Source: a virus. Taken from it: a DNA stretch of 26,760 nucleotides. The translations under genes were made by a program, and so were the position numbers. The notes under the pieces were generated by a model. The model ran no database searches. It was given only the letters and a program-made list of their open reading frames with translations, and was not told the DNA's origin. Each line of letters begins with the position of its first letter. Position 1 is the stretch's first letter. The stretch spans positions 1-26,760 of the IMG/VR virus record IMGVR_UViG_3300042314_000978. One strand, given 5' to 3'. Positions 16,140 to 22,112 of the stretch are shown piece after piece.

Positions 16140-16481
16140 TTATATGTTCCCAATGATCTCGATAATCGGAGCACCATCGGTTCCGGTTATCTCTTGCCGC
16201 TCGATGTACCCTCGGTTCTTTCCCTGGGTCTTTAAGAAGAATATCGTTGCGGCGACGTTGCCTTCTTTGATTAGCTTGTGAAGCTGGGCCTCGGCGAAGT
16301 CGATTGTGACCTCCTTGAGCGAGGATACCTTCGCCTTGTACTCCTCGTCTGTTTGCATCCAGTTGTAATGCGTGTCTCGGTGGATGCCTGTGTTATGAGC
16401 AGCAACAGTAACGACGCCGAGAGCCTTTTCGAGGTTCTCGAGCATCGTTTTCTTGTATGTCGGTATGTCGACCTTGTTCAC
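16140..16481 (-). CDS. Terminase small subunit-like HTH protein (phBC6A51-type)
   Basis: A 113-residue protein with an N-terminal helix-turn-helix: LEKALGVVTVAAHNTGIHRDTHYNWM, followed by DEEYKAKV. This is the pattern of phBC6A51-type homeodomain proteins often annotated as terminase small subunits. The remainder (FAEAQLHKLIKEGNVAATIFFLKTQGKNRGYIERQE) also matches that family closely. It would recognise the packaging site and load terminase large subunit. The start is GTG at 16481; ATG at 16445 is the alternative but would shorten the N-terminal helix. It heads the morphogenesis operon, but the large subunit is about 6 kb away on the other strand, an unusual separation. Confidence 0.7.
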   Translation of the reverse strand: MNKVDIPTYKKTMLENLEKALGVVTVAAHNTGIHRDTHYNWMQTDEEYKAKVSSLKEVTIDFAEAQLHKLIKEGNVAATIFFLKTQGKNRGYIERQEITGTDGAPIIEIIGNI

Positions 16482-16490
16482 CGGTGGTTT

Positions 16491-16727
16491 TTATTTCACG
16501 TACTCATTAGAGACATGGTCAAGCACTGCCTCGTTGGATGTAATCAACTTTTGTACTAATGAGGTCAATTTTCCATCTTTTGCTTTACTTGCCAAAGTTT
16601 TGAGCTTAAGAATACCTTTGTTAACAACGTCAGTTATTTTGATTATTTCCATTGGATCCATAGCCGCAAGGTGAATCTCCTCGACCTGCTTACTGAGAAG
16701 AGCTACGATTTGCTTTTGTGTTTTCAT
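16491..16727 (-). CDS. Array member 6, shared N-terminus, helical
   Basis: A 78-residue protein beginning MKTQKQIVALLSKQVEEI, nearly the same as the gene at 17436-17672 in both protein and DNA over the first 50 or so bases. The body is helical (LKLKTLASKAKDGKLTSLV) and ends in a short polar tail. There is no membrane segment, no cysteine and no signal peptide. It is the last of six tandem genes sharing this N-terminus. A short A/T-rich leader without Shine-Dalgarno precedes it, and the terminase-small-like gene follows nine bases on. I do not recognise the family; function is unknown. Confidence 0.75.
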   Translation of the reverse strand: MKTQKQIVALLSKQVEEIHLAAMDPMEIIKITDVVNKGILKLKTLASKAKDGKLTSLVQKLITSNEAVLDHVSNEYVK

Positions 16728-16746
16728 GGTTTTATTTTTAATTTTA

Positions 16747-16992
16747 TTATTCTCCGAGATGTCTGTTAAGTGCGCCGTGTGCCTTATCTAAAGCTGTAAT
16801 CAAGTCCTGCATCTTCTTGTGGCCTCCTTTGCTTGCAAATGCTTTTAAGTCTACAATTCTGTCGTATATTTCGTACATGACCTTTGCTGCAGCATTTGCG
16901 TCTTTTATTGCAAGGTTAACATTTTCTTGAGAGAGACGGATCTCTTCGACCTTCTCCTGCATTTTGGTGATGAATTCTGGTTGGTTTTTCAT
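16747..16992 (-). CDS. Array member 5, shared N-terminus, helical
   Basis: An 81-residue protein beginning MKNQPEFITKMQEKVEEIRL, the most diverged copy of the shared N-terminal segment. The KVEEIRL ending aligns with KQVEEIHL of member 6. The body (VDLKAFASKGGHKKMQDLI, then LDKAHGALNRHLGE) lines up with LKTLASKAKDGKLTSLV and the C-terminus of members 3 and 6, so these are true full-length paralogues. All-helical, soluble, function unknown. Confidence 0.72.
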   Translation of the reverse strand: MKNQPEFITKMQEKVEEIRLSQENVNLAIKDANAAAKVMYEIYDRIVDLKAFASKGGHKKMQDLITALDKAHGALNRHLGE

Positions 16993-17010
16993 ATTATTTG
17001 AGTTGTTTAA

Positions 17011-17418
17011 TTAATCGTACTCGTTTGGGCCTCCGCCGTACTGGACGTTTCTTTTCTCCTTTAACCACATCTTCAGGACCTTTTCATAGTCGGATGCGGT
17101 TTGATTTTGCTGCACGCCTTTTTTCTTAGCGATGTCGTACAGCTTTTTAGCAAAACTTGACACTTGACTGCTGTCGGTGAAAGTTATTTTTTCAGATCGA
17201 CTGCGCGTTCTCCCGTCACTAATCCAAAGTGTAAAGTTATCGTCTCCACTTGGTTTGTCCCATCCCGCTCCATTTTTAAGGGTAAAATAAACGTTGTCTG
17301 CATCCTTAAAGACTCCGATAGAATACTTGCCGGACTCCTGTTTACGATAACCGGGAGCAGCAGGTAGGTTCTGTTCGTTTCTACCTAAGAGCTGTGCAAG
17401 TTCTTTTTTTGACCTCAT
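17011..17418 (-). CDS. Array member 4, shared N-terminus with beta-rich body
   Basis: A 135-residue protein beginning MRSKKELAQLLGRNEQNLPA. ATG 17418 was chosen because it aligns with the other array starts; a GTG at 17442 is the alternative. After the shared segment the body is different: strands (KYSIGVFKDADNVYFTLKNG, FTLWISDGRTRSRSEKITF), then a Lys-rich helix and a Gly/Asn tail. The N-terminal LLGRNEQNLP matches LLADNSANPP of member 2, so members 2 and 4 form a second class. No enzymatic motif is recognised. The two-class pattern suggests a shared leader joined to different cargo domains. Confidence 0.72.
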   Translation of the reverse strand: MRSKKELAQLLGRNEQNLPAAPGYRKQESGKYSIGVFKDADNVYFTLKNGAGWDKPSGDDNFTLWISDGRTRSRSEKITFTDSSQVSSFAKKLYDIAKKKGVQQNQTASDYEKVLKMWLKEKRNVQYGGGPNEYD

Positions 17419-17435
17419 GGTGTTTTTGTTTTTTA

Positions 17436-17672
17436 TTACCACTGGTAGTTTGCGTTCAAGTGACTTACAAGCTCTTTATTAACGGCTTCCAGTTTTTTTA
17501 TGATGCTATTTAATTTTGAATCCTCTCGAAGTTTCGCTGATCCTTGCAAGTTGGTAATAGCATTGTCGATATTACCCACAGCTTTACCTGCGCTCATCAT
17601 TTTGTCCTTTGCCAGGTTAACCTCTTTGACCTGCTTACTGAGAAGCGCTACGATTTCTTTTTGTGTTTTCAT
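17436..17672 (-). CDS. Array member 3, shared N-terminus, helical
   Basis: A 78-residue protein beginning MKTQKEIVALLSKQVKEVNL. Over the first 18 residues it differs from member 6 at few positions, and the DNA carries the same CTTCTCAGTAAGCAGGTC, pointing to recent duplication or conversion. The body is helical (AGKAVGNIDNAITNLQG, KLNSIIKKLEAVNKELVSHL) and aligns with members 5 and 6. Function unknown. Confidence 0.75.
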   Translation of the reverse strand: MKTQKEIVALLSKQVKEVNLAKDKMMSAGKAVGNIDNAITNLQGSAKLREDSKLNSIIKKLEAVNKELVSHLNANYQW

Positions 17673-17676
17673 GTGG

Positions 17677-18045
17677 TTATTTAAATATGGTTACTGTCAT
17701 TTGATACAACTCGCTTCCGGTGCGGTTGCTTGGCTTGAGCGCATAAATCGATGCGTACATGTTCTCGTCGTTTACCAAGCCAGCACTCTTTCCTGTAATT
17801 CGTGGAGCGTTAAAGCTGCCAGCATCTTCGTTGGGACCTTGCTCTACAATAACGCTGACACGAACCTCGCCACCTGATTTTGGCAGGCTGAAGCGGTAGA
17901 AGTTGTCCTTATCCGATGTAAGCCCCTTCATTCGCGGTGCAATCCCCTTTAGTTGTTTCAAGGCTTCCTTGACAATACTGTCGTTCATCGGTGGGTTCGC
18001 GCTGTTGTCTGCCAGAAGCTCGGCAATTTCCTGTTTGGTTCTCAT
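17677..18045 (-). CDS. Array member 2, shared N-terminus with beta-rich body
   Basis: A 122-residue protein beginning MRTKQEIAELLADNSANPP. After the shared N-terminal helix it has a short linker and helix (IVKEALKQLKGIAPRMKGL) and then a strand-rich domain (FYRFSLPKSGGEVRVSVIVE, MYASIYALKPSNRTGSELYQ). It shares the MRxKxE and LL..N..NxP pattern with member 4, but not its body. Its ATG overlaps the stop of member 1, so the two are probably co-translated. I do not recognise the domain; function is unknown. Confidence 0.72.
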   Translation of the reverse strand: MRTKQEIAELLADNSANPPMNDSIVKEALKQLKGIAPRMKGLTSDKDNFYRFSLPKSGGEVRVSVIVEQGPNEDAGSFNAPRITGKSAGLVNDENMYASIYALKPSNRTGSELYQMTVTIFK

Positions 18046-18284
18046 TTCACTTTGGATAATAGTTTTTTTAATGCTGCTGAAGCTTCGTCAATCTCTGATG
18101 GTTGTGCTCCTTTGGGTGCATACTTTCCTTTAGTTCTTAGAATATCCTTTTTTAGGAAATCCAACTCCTTAATCAAATCCTTCATCAAACTCGTGTGCGG
18201 TTCCATGTACGAGTAATCATTTTCCATTTGAATTTCACGAACTTTTTTGCTAAGCAAGTCAGTCAGTTCTTTCTGGGTTTTCAT
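18042..18284 (-). CDS. Array member 1, shared N-terminus, helical
   Basis: An 80-residue protein beginning MKTQKELTDLLSKKVREIQM. ATG 18284 was chosen by alignment with the other array members; the 16 in-frame residues upstream are unlike them. The rest is helical and Lys-rich (LMKDLIKELDFLKKDILRTK, ASAALKKLLSKVK). It is the first gene of the array and directly follows a candidate promoter at 18306-18337. Function unknown. Confidence 0.72.
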   Translation of the reverse strand: MKTQKELTDLLSKKVREIQMENDYSYMEPHTSLMKDLIKELDFLKKDILRTKGKYAPKGAQPSEIDEASAALKKLLSKVK

Positions 18285-18305
18285 AACGGTGTTTATAATA
18301 TAGAC

Positions 18306-18337
18306 CAAAAATGGCATGCTTTTCCCAATCACGCAAG
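18306..18337 (-). promoter_or_regulatory. Candidate Bacteroidetes-type promoter for small-gene array
   Basis: On the minus strand CTTG is followed after 20 bases by CATTTTTG, 7 of 8 matches to the Bacteroidetes -7 element TAnnTTTG at the known spacing of about 19-21 from a TTTG-like -33 element. A start site would fall about 20-15 bases before the array's first ATG. The elements are short, so this is a candidate only. Confidence 0.35.
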
Positions 18338-19516
18338 TTAATTCGGATTAGTTTCAAGCACCGCCTTGTTACCTGTTAGGTTCTCCCAGCGCTTGACGAT
18401 GACGTCACAGTACTTCGGATCCAACTCCATGCTGCAGTTGCGGCGACCCGTCTGTTCGCAGGCTATCATTGTCGACCCGGAACCTCCAAAAAGGTCCAGG
18501 ACCAGGTTCCCGGCACGTGAACTATTGTTGAGAGCCCGGGCGATGAGTTCGATTGGCTTGGTCGTTGGGTGTAGATCCGATACGTGCGGACGGTCCACTT
18601 CCCATACGTCTGATTGCTTACGATCTTCGACGGTCATCAGGCGAGCGGCCTTTTCATTCCAGCCATACCAAATCGGTTCGTACTGGGTGTGGTAGTCCTT
18701 GCGGCTGATAACCAGGCGGTCCTTGACCCAGATGATTGTCGATGACCAGTGGAACCCGGCGTTTATCAGATTGGTTTGAAGCGATGGCCATTCCTGAGCG
18801 GACATCACCACGTAGATTGGAGCACCAGGCTTTGAGGCAATGGCGAAGCTGGCACAAAAGCCGGAGACGAACTCATCCCACTTGTCGTCCTCCATGTGGT
18901 CGTTCATTATGGTTCTCTGCTTCCAGGGTGTCTTTCCTGTTTGACCTCCATAGTTCACGTTCCAAGGTGGGTCGGTAAAGATCAGGTCAGCCAATTCTTT
19001 ATTCATCAAACGATCGACGTGCTGAGTGTTTGTTGAGTCACCGCAAAGCAATCGGTGCTGGCCAAGTAGGTAAAGGTCGCCTGGCTTGGTGATAGGCTCC
19101 TCGGGTACTTCCGGAACCTCGTCTTGATCAATCTCTGCCGTCTTGAACAGGTCCTTTGGAAGGTCCATGCCCCATTCGTCAAGCTCGGCGACGTCCCACT
19201 CGTTCGCGAGCATGTCCCAGTCCCAGTCTCCGAAGCCGACGTTGTCTTTGATAATAAACTGGCGCTGTTCGTCTTCGCTCAGGTCGCTGGCCTTAATGAC
19301 CGGCACCTCCTTGATGCCTGCCTCCTTGCAAGCCTTGAGGCGCATGTTGCCTCCAAGGACAATCATGTCGTCGTTGACAACGATCGGACGCAGTTCGAGC
19401 ATCTTTGGAAAGGTCCGGATGGATTCCACCAGGCGTTTGAACTTCGCGTCCTTAATAGTTCGCGGGTTGTTTGGGTTCGCTTTGATCTGAGCAAGCGGTG
19501 TGAGTGTGCTGTTCAT
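18338..19516 (-). CDS. ParB-like domain fused to beta-class DNA methyltransferase
   Basis: A 392-residue protein. Residues 1-90 are a ParB/sulfiredoxin-like nuclease-fold domain (LAQIKANPNNPRTI and IVLGGNMRLKAC with the GGNxR motif). Residues 91-140 form an acidic linker. The rest is an adenine-N6 or cytosine-N4 methyltransferase: PGDLYLLGQHRLLCGDS, motif IV TDPPW at about 181-185, a target-recognition region, HPTTKP, and motif I LDLFGGSGSTM near residue 345, the beta-class order. It transfers methyl from S-adenosylmethionine to DNA. No restriction enzyme is next to it, so it is probably an orphan that shields phage DNA or marks it for the phage. Its ATG overlaps the stop of a 48-residue gene. 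Family call is strong; target sequence is unknown. Confidence 0.9.
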   Translation of the reverse strand: MNSTLTPLAQIKANPNNPRTIKDAKFKRLVESIRTFPKMLELRPIVVNDDMIVLGGNMRLKACKEAGIKEVPVIKASDLSEDEQRQFIIKDNVGFGDWDWDMLANEWDVAELDEWGMDLPKDLFKTAEIDQDEVPEVPEEPITKPGDLYLLGQHRLLCGDSTNTQHVDRLMNKELADLIFTDPPWNVNYGGQTGKTPWKQRTIMNDHMEDDKWDEFVSGFCASFAIASKPGAPIYVVMSAQEWPSLQTNLINAGFHWSSTIIWVKDRLVISRKDYHTQYEPIWYGWNEKAARLMTVEDRKQSDVWEVDRPHVSDLHPTTKPIELIARALNNSSRAGNLVLDLFGGSGSTMIACEQTGRRNCSMELDPKYCDVIVKRWENLTGNKAVLETNPN

Positions 19517-19659
19517 TTGTTACTGTCTTTGTATGATGCGATGCAGATAGCGTAGCGCTGGCTGGCATCGGTGTATTCGCTGAGCATTTTTGAGTCGGAC
19601 ATGCAGCGAGCCATAAAGTCCTCGCGCTTCTCTTCCGGCTTGGGTGTGGGTATTGGCAT
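19513..19659 (-). CDS. 48-residue RCM..EY..QRYA.C motif peptide
   Basis: A tiny gene encoding MPIPTPKPEEKREDFMARCM, then SEYTDASQRYAICIASY. The pattern PxPKPxE...F..RCM.D..M..EY.D..QRYAIC is one I recognise as a small conserved phage segment. It is often found as a short stand-alone protein or at the front of larger virion proteins such as proteases or portals. Two cysteines are conserved-looking. The ATG overlaps the upstream stop (TAATG) and the stop overlaps the methyltransferase ATG (ATGA), so translation is very likely. Function is unknown. Confidence 0.7.
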   Translation of the reverse strand: MPIPTPKPEEKREDFMARCMSDSKMLSEYTDASQRYAICIASYKDSNK

Positions 19660-19760
19660 TATTTACGTTTTTTGGTTTGATTGAACAAGTCCATCAGGGA
19701 CATCACGATGACGGTTGCGATGGCAATCCACAGGACATATACGATGTAGAGCTTCCACAT
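19659..19760 (-). CDS. 33-residue single-pass membrane peptide
   Basis: A 33-residue protein, MWKLYIVYVLWIAIATVIVM, followed by SLMDLFNQTKKRK. Residues 3-22 form a single membrane segment, and the basic tail should stay in the cytoplasm. Its ATG lies four bases after the upstream stop, and its stop shares a base with the next start, so it sits naturally in the operon. Such peptides in phages can be antiholin-like or act on host membrane proteins; nothing here picks one. Function unknown. Confidence 0.55.
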   Translation of the reverse strand: MWKLYIVYVLWIAIATVIVMSLMDLFNQTKKRK

Positions 19761-19764
19761 AACT

Positions 19765-20061
19765 TTATGCTTTGTATGAGATTAGGGCTTCGACGTACTC
19801 ATACGGCGCTTTGAGCCGGTGGACGTAACCGTTTGACAATTCAATCATCGTTATATCGTGGATGCCGCTTTCATATACTCCAACGACGTGTTCGAGGCGG
19901 AGTGCGATGCGGTGCTCACTGTACTGCTTCGGACGATGGATGGCCAGGTCTCGGAGTACCTTATCTGTTATCTCGTCGTAGTCGATTTCTTGCTTCTCCA
20001 GGAGCGAGATGGCAAACAAGGTGTTGTTCTCGATGTATATTTGATGACCGTTGTGTTTCAT
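19765..20061 (-). CDS. Small unknown protein
   Basis: A 98-residue protein, MKHNGHQIYIENNTLFAISL. ATG 20061 was chosen because it overlaps the upstream stop in ATGA. It mixes strands and helices (ITDKVLRDLAIHRP, HRIALRLEHVVGVYESGIHD, YVHRLKAPYEYVEALISYKA) without membrane segments or recognised motifs. It lies in the operon led by the sigma-like factor, just after the zinc-ribbon protein. I do not recognise the family. Confidence 0.7.
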   Translation of the reverse strand: MKHNGHQIYIENNTLFAISLLEKQEIDYDEITDKVLRDLAIHRPKQYSEHRIALRLEHVVGVYESGIHDITMIELSNGYVHRLKAPYEYVEALISYKA

Positions 20062-20564
20062 ATCTGAACGTCCTGTTTGTTTCCTATTTGAAGCTGGAGC
20101 TCCTTTACTACTGCCCGGACGCATTCGTCGCAGCGTCTCATTGGACGACCACTTGCTCTCTCAAACCACTTCAGCACTTGATTGACCTGGTCACCAGTCA
20201 GCTGTCCCTTTGTGGGTAGAGTCTTAATAAACTCCTCCAGCATGTTGGTTTCGGTATCAGTCAAGCGGTACTTACCCCAGCGACCGATTGGGCAGGACTC
20301 GAAGCTGAACTTAGTCTTTTCCTTCACATAGCATCCGCAGAGTCTGACCTTCTTCTTGTAGTACTTCACCAGGTTGAATTCTTGTGTCTCGGTGTCGACA
20401 TCAACCTCTTCCGGATCCACAAGACCGCCATGCGTACCATCTACGAGCCCCTTAAGGCTCATGGGTTTGCCGCAGGTCTCATGCTCGGCGTTGTAAAACT
20501 TGCACTTGCCACACTCATTCAGGCGTGCTGTGCGGACCCTCGCAGGGACGTTGAGCTTGAACAT
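20058..20564 (-). CDS. Zinc-ribbon protein of Bacteroidetes-phage type
   Basis: A 168-residue protein with two Cys clusters. The first is NECGKCKFYNAEHETCGKPM (Cys 18, 21, 31). The second is RLCGCYVKEKTKFSFESCP (Cys at about 75, 77 and 90), with IGRW after it. Spacing and context suggest one or two bound zinc ions. The last third is helical with another CDEC pair (ERASGRPMRRCDECVRAVV). I associate the CxxC...C...LCGC...CPxxxW pattern with small proteins in Bacteroidetes phages, but no activity is known to me. The start overlaps the end of the sigma-like gene by 50 bases. No alternative ATG fits, because the first Cys pair lies only 17 residues in. Confidence 0.72.
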   Translation of the reverse strand: MFKLNVPARVRTARLNECGKCKFYNAEHETCGKPMSLKGLVDGTHGGLVDPEEVDVDTETQEFNLVKYYKKKVRLCGCYVKEKTKFSFESCPIGRWGKYRLTDTETNMLEEFIKTLPTKGQLTGDQVNQVLKWFERASGRPMRRCDECVRAVVKELQLQIGNKQDVQI

Positions 20565-21066
20565 TGTCTCGTATTTTTTTAATTGCGTTCTCCACTAATT
20601 TATACAATGCCTTTTTTGGTATTCCGGTCTCCTTGGCGACGACGTCATACTTGAAGTCTTGCATGGCGTACAGCCTGAGGACGACCGCATCCAGCTCCGG
20701 CATCATTGAGATGTAAGCATCCACATACTCATTGTCGATCCGGGCACCAATCCATGCTTTCTCAGGCTCCATGTTTGAGACGTCTGCCTCGGTGCTCCAT
20801 TGAGCCGCGAAGCGTTTGTAGGTCTGCGCATACTTTGTGTGCTTGCCTATCTTCATAAGATAGAGCGACCGGTTGACGTACTCGTACAGCTTGCCGCGAC
20901 TGGCGACCTCTTCGGCTTGAGCGCGATGTTTATCAAATATCTTGAGCAGAGTCTCAGAGAGAAGGTCCTCACCGCGCACCACATCCCTTTCGAGTCGGAT
21001 GGCGTTCTCCCTCCACTGGGCGAGGTGTCTGTTCACAAGTGTCTCCAATATTTCGCGCTGTTGCAC
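20515..21066 (-). CDS. Sigma-70-like (ECF-type) RNA polymerase factor
   Basis: A 183-residue protein with a sigma-2-like region (VVRGEDLLSETLLKIFDKHR) and a sigma-4-like HTH at the C-terminus (YISMMPELDAVVLRLYAMQD, then VVAKETGIPKKALYKLVENA). It could direct host RNA polymerase to phage late promoters. The start is GTG at 21066, with an in-frame TAA six bases upstream. It is preceded by a TACATTTG box and an inverted repeat, so its expression is probably controlled together with the divergent HTH gene. The two-region layout is clear; it could instead be a sigma-like regulator that does not replace the host factor. The C-terminus is unstructured and overlaps the next gene. Confidence 0.75.
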   Translation of the reverse strand: MQQREILETLVNRHLAQWRENAIRLERDVVRGEDLLSETLLKIFDKHRAQAEEVASRGKLYEYVNRSLYLMKIGKHTKYAQTYKRFAAQWSTEADVSNMEPEKAWIGARIDNEYVDAYISMMPELDAVVLRLYAMQDFKYDVVAKETGIPKKALYKLVENAIKKIRDNVQAQRPCEGPHSTPE

Positions 21067-21084
21067 TTTTTAGGCATATCTTCG

Positions 21085-21092
21085 CAAATGTA
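21085..21092 (-). promoter_or_regulatory. Bacteroidetes -7-like box before sigma-like gene
   Basis: The minus-strand TACATTTG matches TAnnTTTG exactly and lies about 18 bases before the GTG start at 21066. No good -33 TTTG lies 19-21 bases upstream; the position is occupied by part of the inverted repeat. That would fit an activator- or repressor-controlled promoter. Confidence 0.45.
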
Positions 21093-21103
21093 ATGACGGC
21101 GGT

Positions 21104-21117
21104 AGTGGTTTACCACT
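21104..21117. promoter_or_regulatory. Inverted repeat, candidate operator in divergent region
   Basis: AGTGGT-TT-ACCACT is a perfect 6-bp inverted repeat between the divergent sigma-like and HTH genes. It lies 11 bases upstream of the TACATTTG box, covering the -33 position for the minus-strand promoter. It is a natural candidate binding site for the HTH protein encoded 24 bases to the right. Confidence 0.45.
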
Positions 21118-21140
21118 TGAGCCGAGTGCAAGTTGTAAAC

Positions 21141-21410
21141 ATGACCCTCGAAACATTCATTCTCGACCACTTCGGCACGAAGGAGCTCGCAGCACGTCGG
21201 CTCAAGATTGCCCGCTGGACGATGTACCGGTGGCTTAAAGATCCTGATATCATCCAACTCCGGTACTATAAACGTCTCGCCCTTATAACTGAAACCGATG
21301 TCAACACTCTCATCACATACGGCGCAGCCACTACTCGACGAGCTGCAATCCCTCGAAAAGGACCAGGCTCAGCGACTACTCACCAGGCTCATGCCGATAG
21401 TGTCCAGTAA
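21141..21410 (+). CDS. Small helix-turn-helix regulator-like protein
   Basis: An 89-residue protein: MTLETFILDHFGTKELAARR, then LKIARWTMYRWLKDPDII. This is an HTH in which the AARRLKIARWTMYRWL stretch is the recognition part, followed by LRYYKRLALITETDVNTLI. Such small phage HTH proteins act as Cro-like repressors. The ATG at 21141 was chosen over an upstream in-frame ATG at 21090 because the HTH begins directly there. The last 35 or so residues are Ala/Arg/Thr-rich and overlap the next gene by 113 bases in another frame, so they look overprinted rather than folded. Regulation by self-binding at 21104-21117 is inference. Confidence 0.65.
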   Translation: MTLETFILDHFGTKELAARRLKIARWTMYRWLKDPDIIQLRYYKRLALITETDVNTLITYGAATTRRAAIPRKGPGSATTHQAHADSVQ

Positions 21411-21861
21411 GTATTACAAGGACATCAACCATGCACTTTTAAAACTTATGCACGACGATGAGGTGACACGGGAAGCTATCGTGCGCACACCAGCCGAGCT
21501 CTTTGATATTGCATGCAAGTGTGTGGGTATGGTAACTGGTGTCAAAGACGTAGCCCACAGGCTTGATAAGAAAGCAGACGTGGTTCTGAGTAGATATTAC
21601 GTGATGTTTGTTATGCTGGAGGAGATGCACCGGTTTGCCTTCATCACATACGGGAAGGTCGGGTCTATGTTTGACAAAAAATTGAACCATGCCAGTGTCA
21701 TTCACGCCAGGCACATGCTACAAAGCTATCTTGAAAGCGATGAGATGGTTCGCCAGGAGATGGAGGCCATCGCTCGACTACTAACTAAGCACGGACATTG
21801 GAGAACGCTTGAGGCTCTTGAGCGCGTGGTCCCCTTGAAAAGTAAACACATAACCCTATGA
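21298..21861 (+). CDS. Unknown helical protein upstream of terminase
   Basis: A 187-residue, almost all-helical protein. N-terminus: LLDELQSLEKDQAQRLLTRL. Centre: ELFDIACKCVGMVTGVKDVA, then DVVLSRYYVMFVMLEEMHRF. C-terminus: MEAIARLLTKHGHWRTLEAL. ATG 21298 gives a sensible amphipathic helix from residue 10, which supports it despite the 113-base overlap with the HTH gene; ATG 21390 is an alternative. The VKDVAHRLDKKADVVLSRYY part could be a helix-turn-helix. It lies two genes before the terminase large subunit, a place often taken by a small terminase subunit, but I see no family match. Confidence 0.65.
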   Translation: MSTLSSHTAQPLLDELQSLEKDQAQRLLTRLMPIVSSKYYKDINHALLKLMHDDEVTREAIVRTPAELFDIACKCVGMVTGVKDVAHRLDKKADVVLSRYYVMFVMLEEMHRFAFITYGKVGSMFDKKLNHASVIHARHMLQSYLESDEMVRQEMEAIARLLTKHGHWRTLEALERVVPLKSKHITL

Positions 21862-22112
21862 GCAAATACGAACAGAAGCCGAACACCGGCGTTTTATTCA
21901 AGAACAACAGAAAGGAGAAGGAGTCGCATCCAAACTCAAACGGCACCGCTTTAATCGACGGAAAGAGCTACCGGATCAGTGGCTGGACAAAAGAGAAGAA
22001 CGGAGAGAAGTATCAGTCACTCTCGTTCACCCTTGTCGAGGCTCCGAAGGAAGGAGCTCCGGCACCAGCACCCAAATCTGAAAAGACCGACGACGACGAC
22101 CTCCCATTCTAA
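21858..22112 (+). CDS. Small SSB-like protein with acidic DDDDLPF tail
   Basis: An 84-residue protein. The core NTGVLFKNNRKEKESHPNSN, then IDGKSYRISGWTKEKNGEKY, matches a widespread small phage family whose members read GALFKNxxKEKxxHPDYxG...W.KEGKKGK.LSLS. After an Ala/Pro linker (APAPAPKSEKT) it ends DDDDLPF, which resembles the C-terminal tip by which bacterial SSB recruits replication and repair enzymes (E. coli ends DDDIPF). This suggests a compact single-strand-binding or SSB-mimicking protein. The fold is not proven. ATGA and TAATG overlaps tie it to the genes on both sides. Confidence 0.7.
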   Translation: MSKYEQKPNTGVLFKNNRKEKESHPNSNGTALIDGKSYRISGWTKEKNGEKYQSLSFTLVEAPKEGAPAPAPKSEKTDDDDLPF

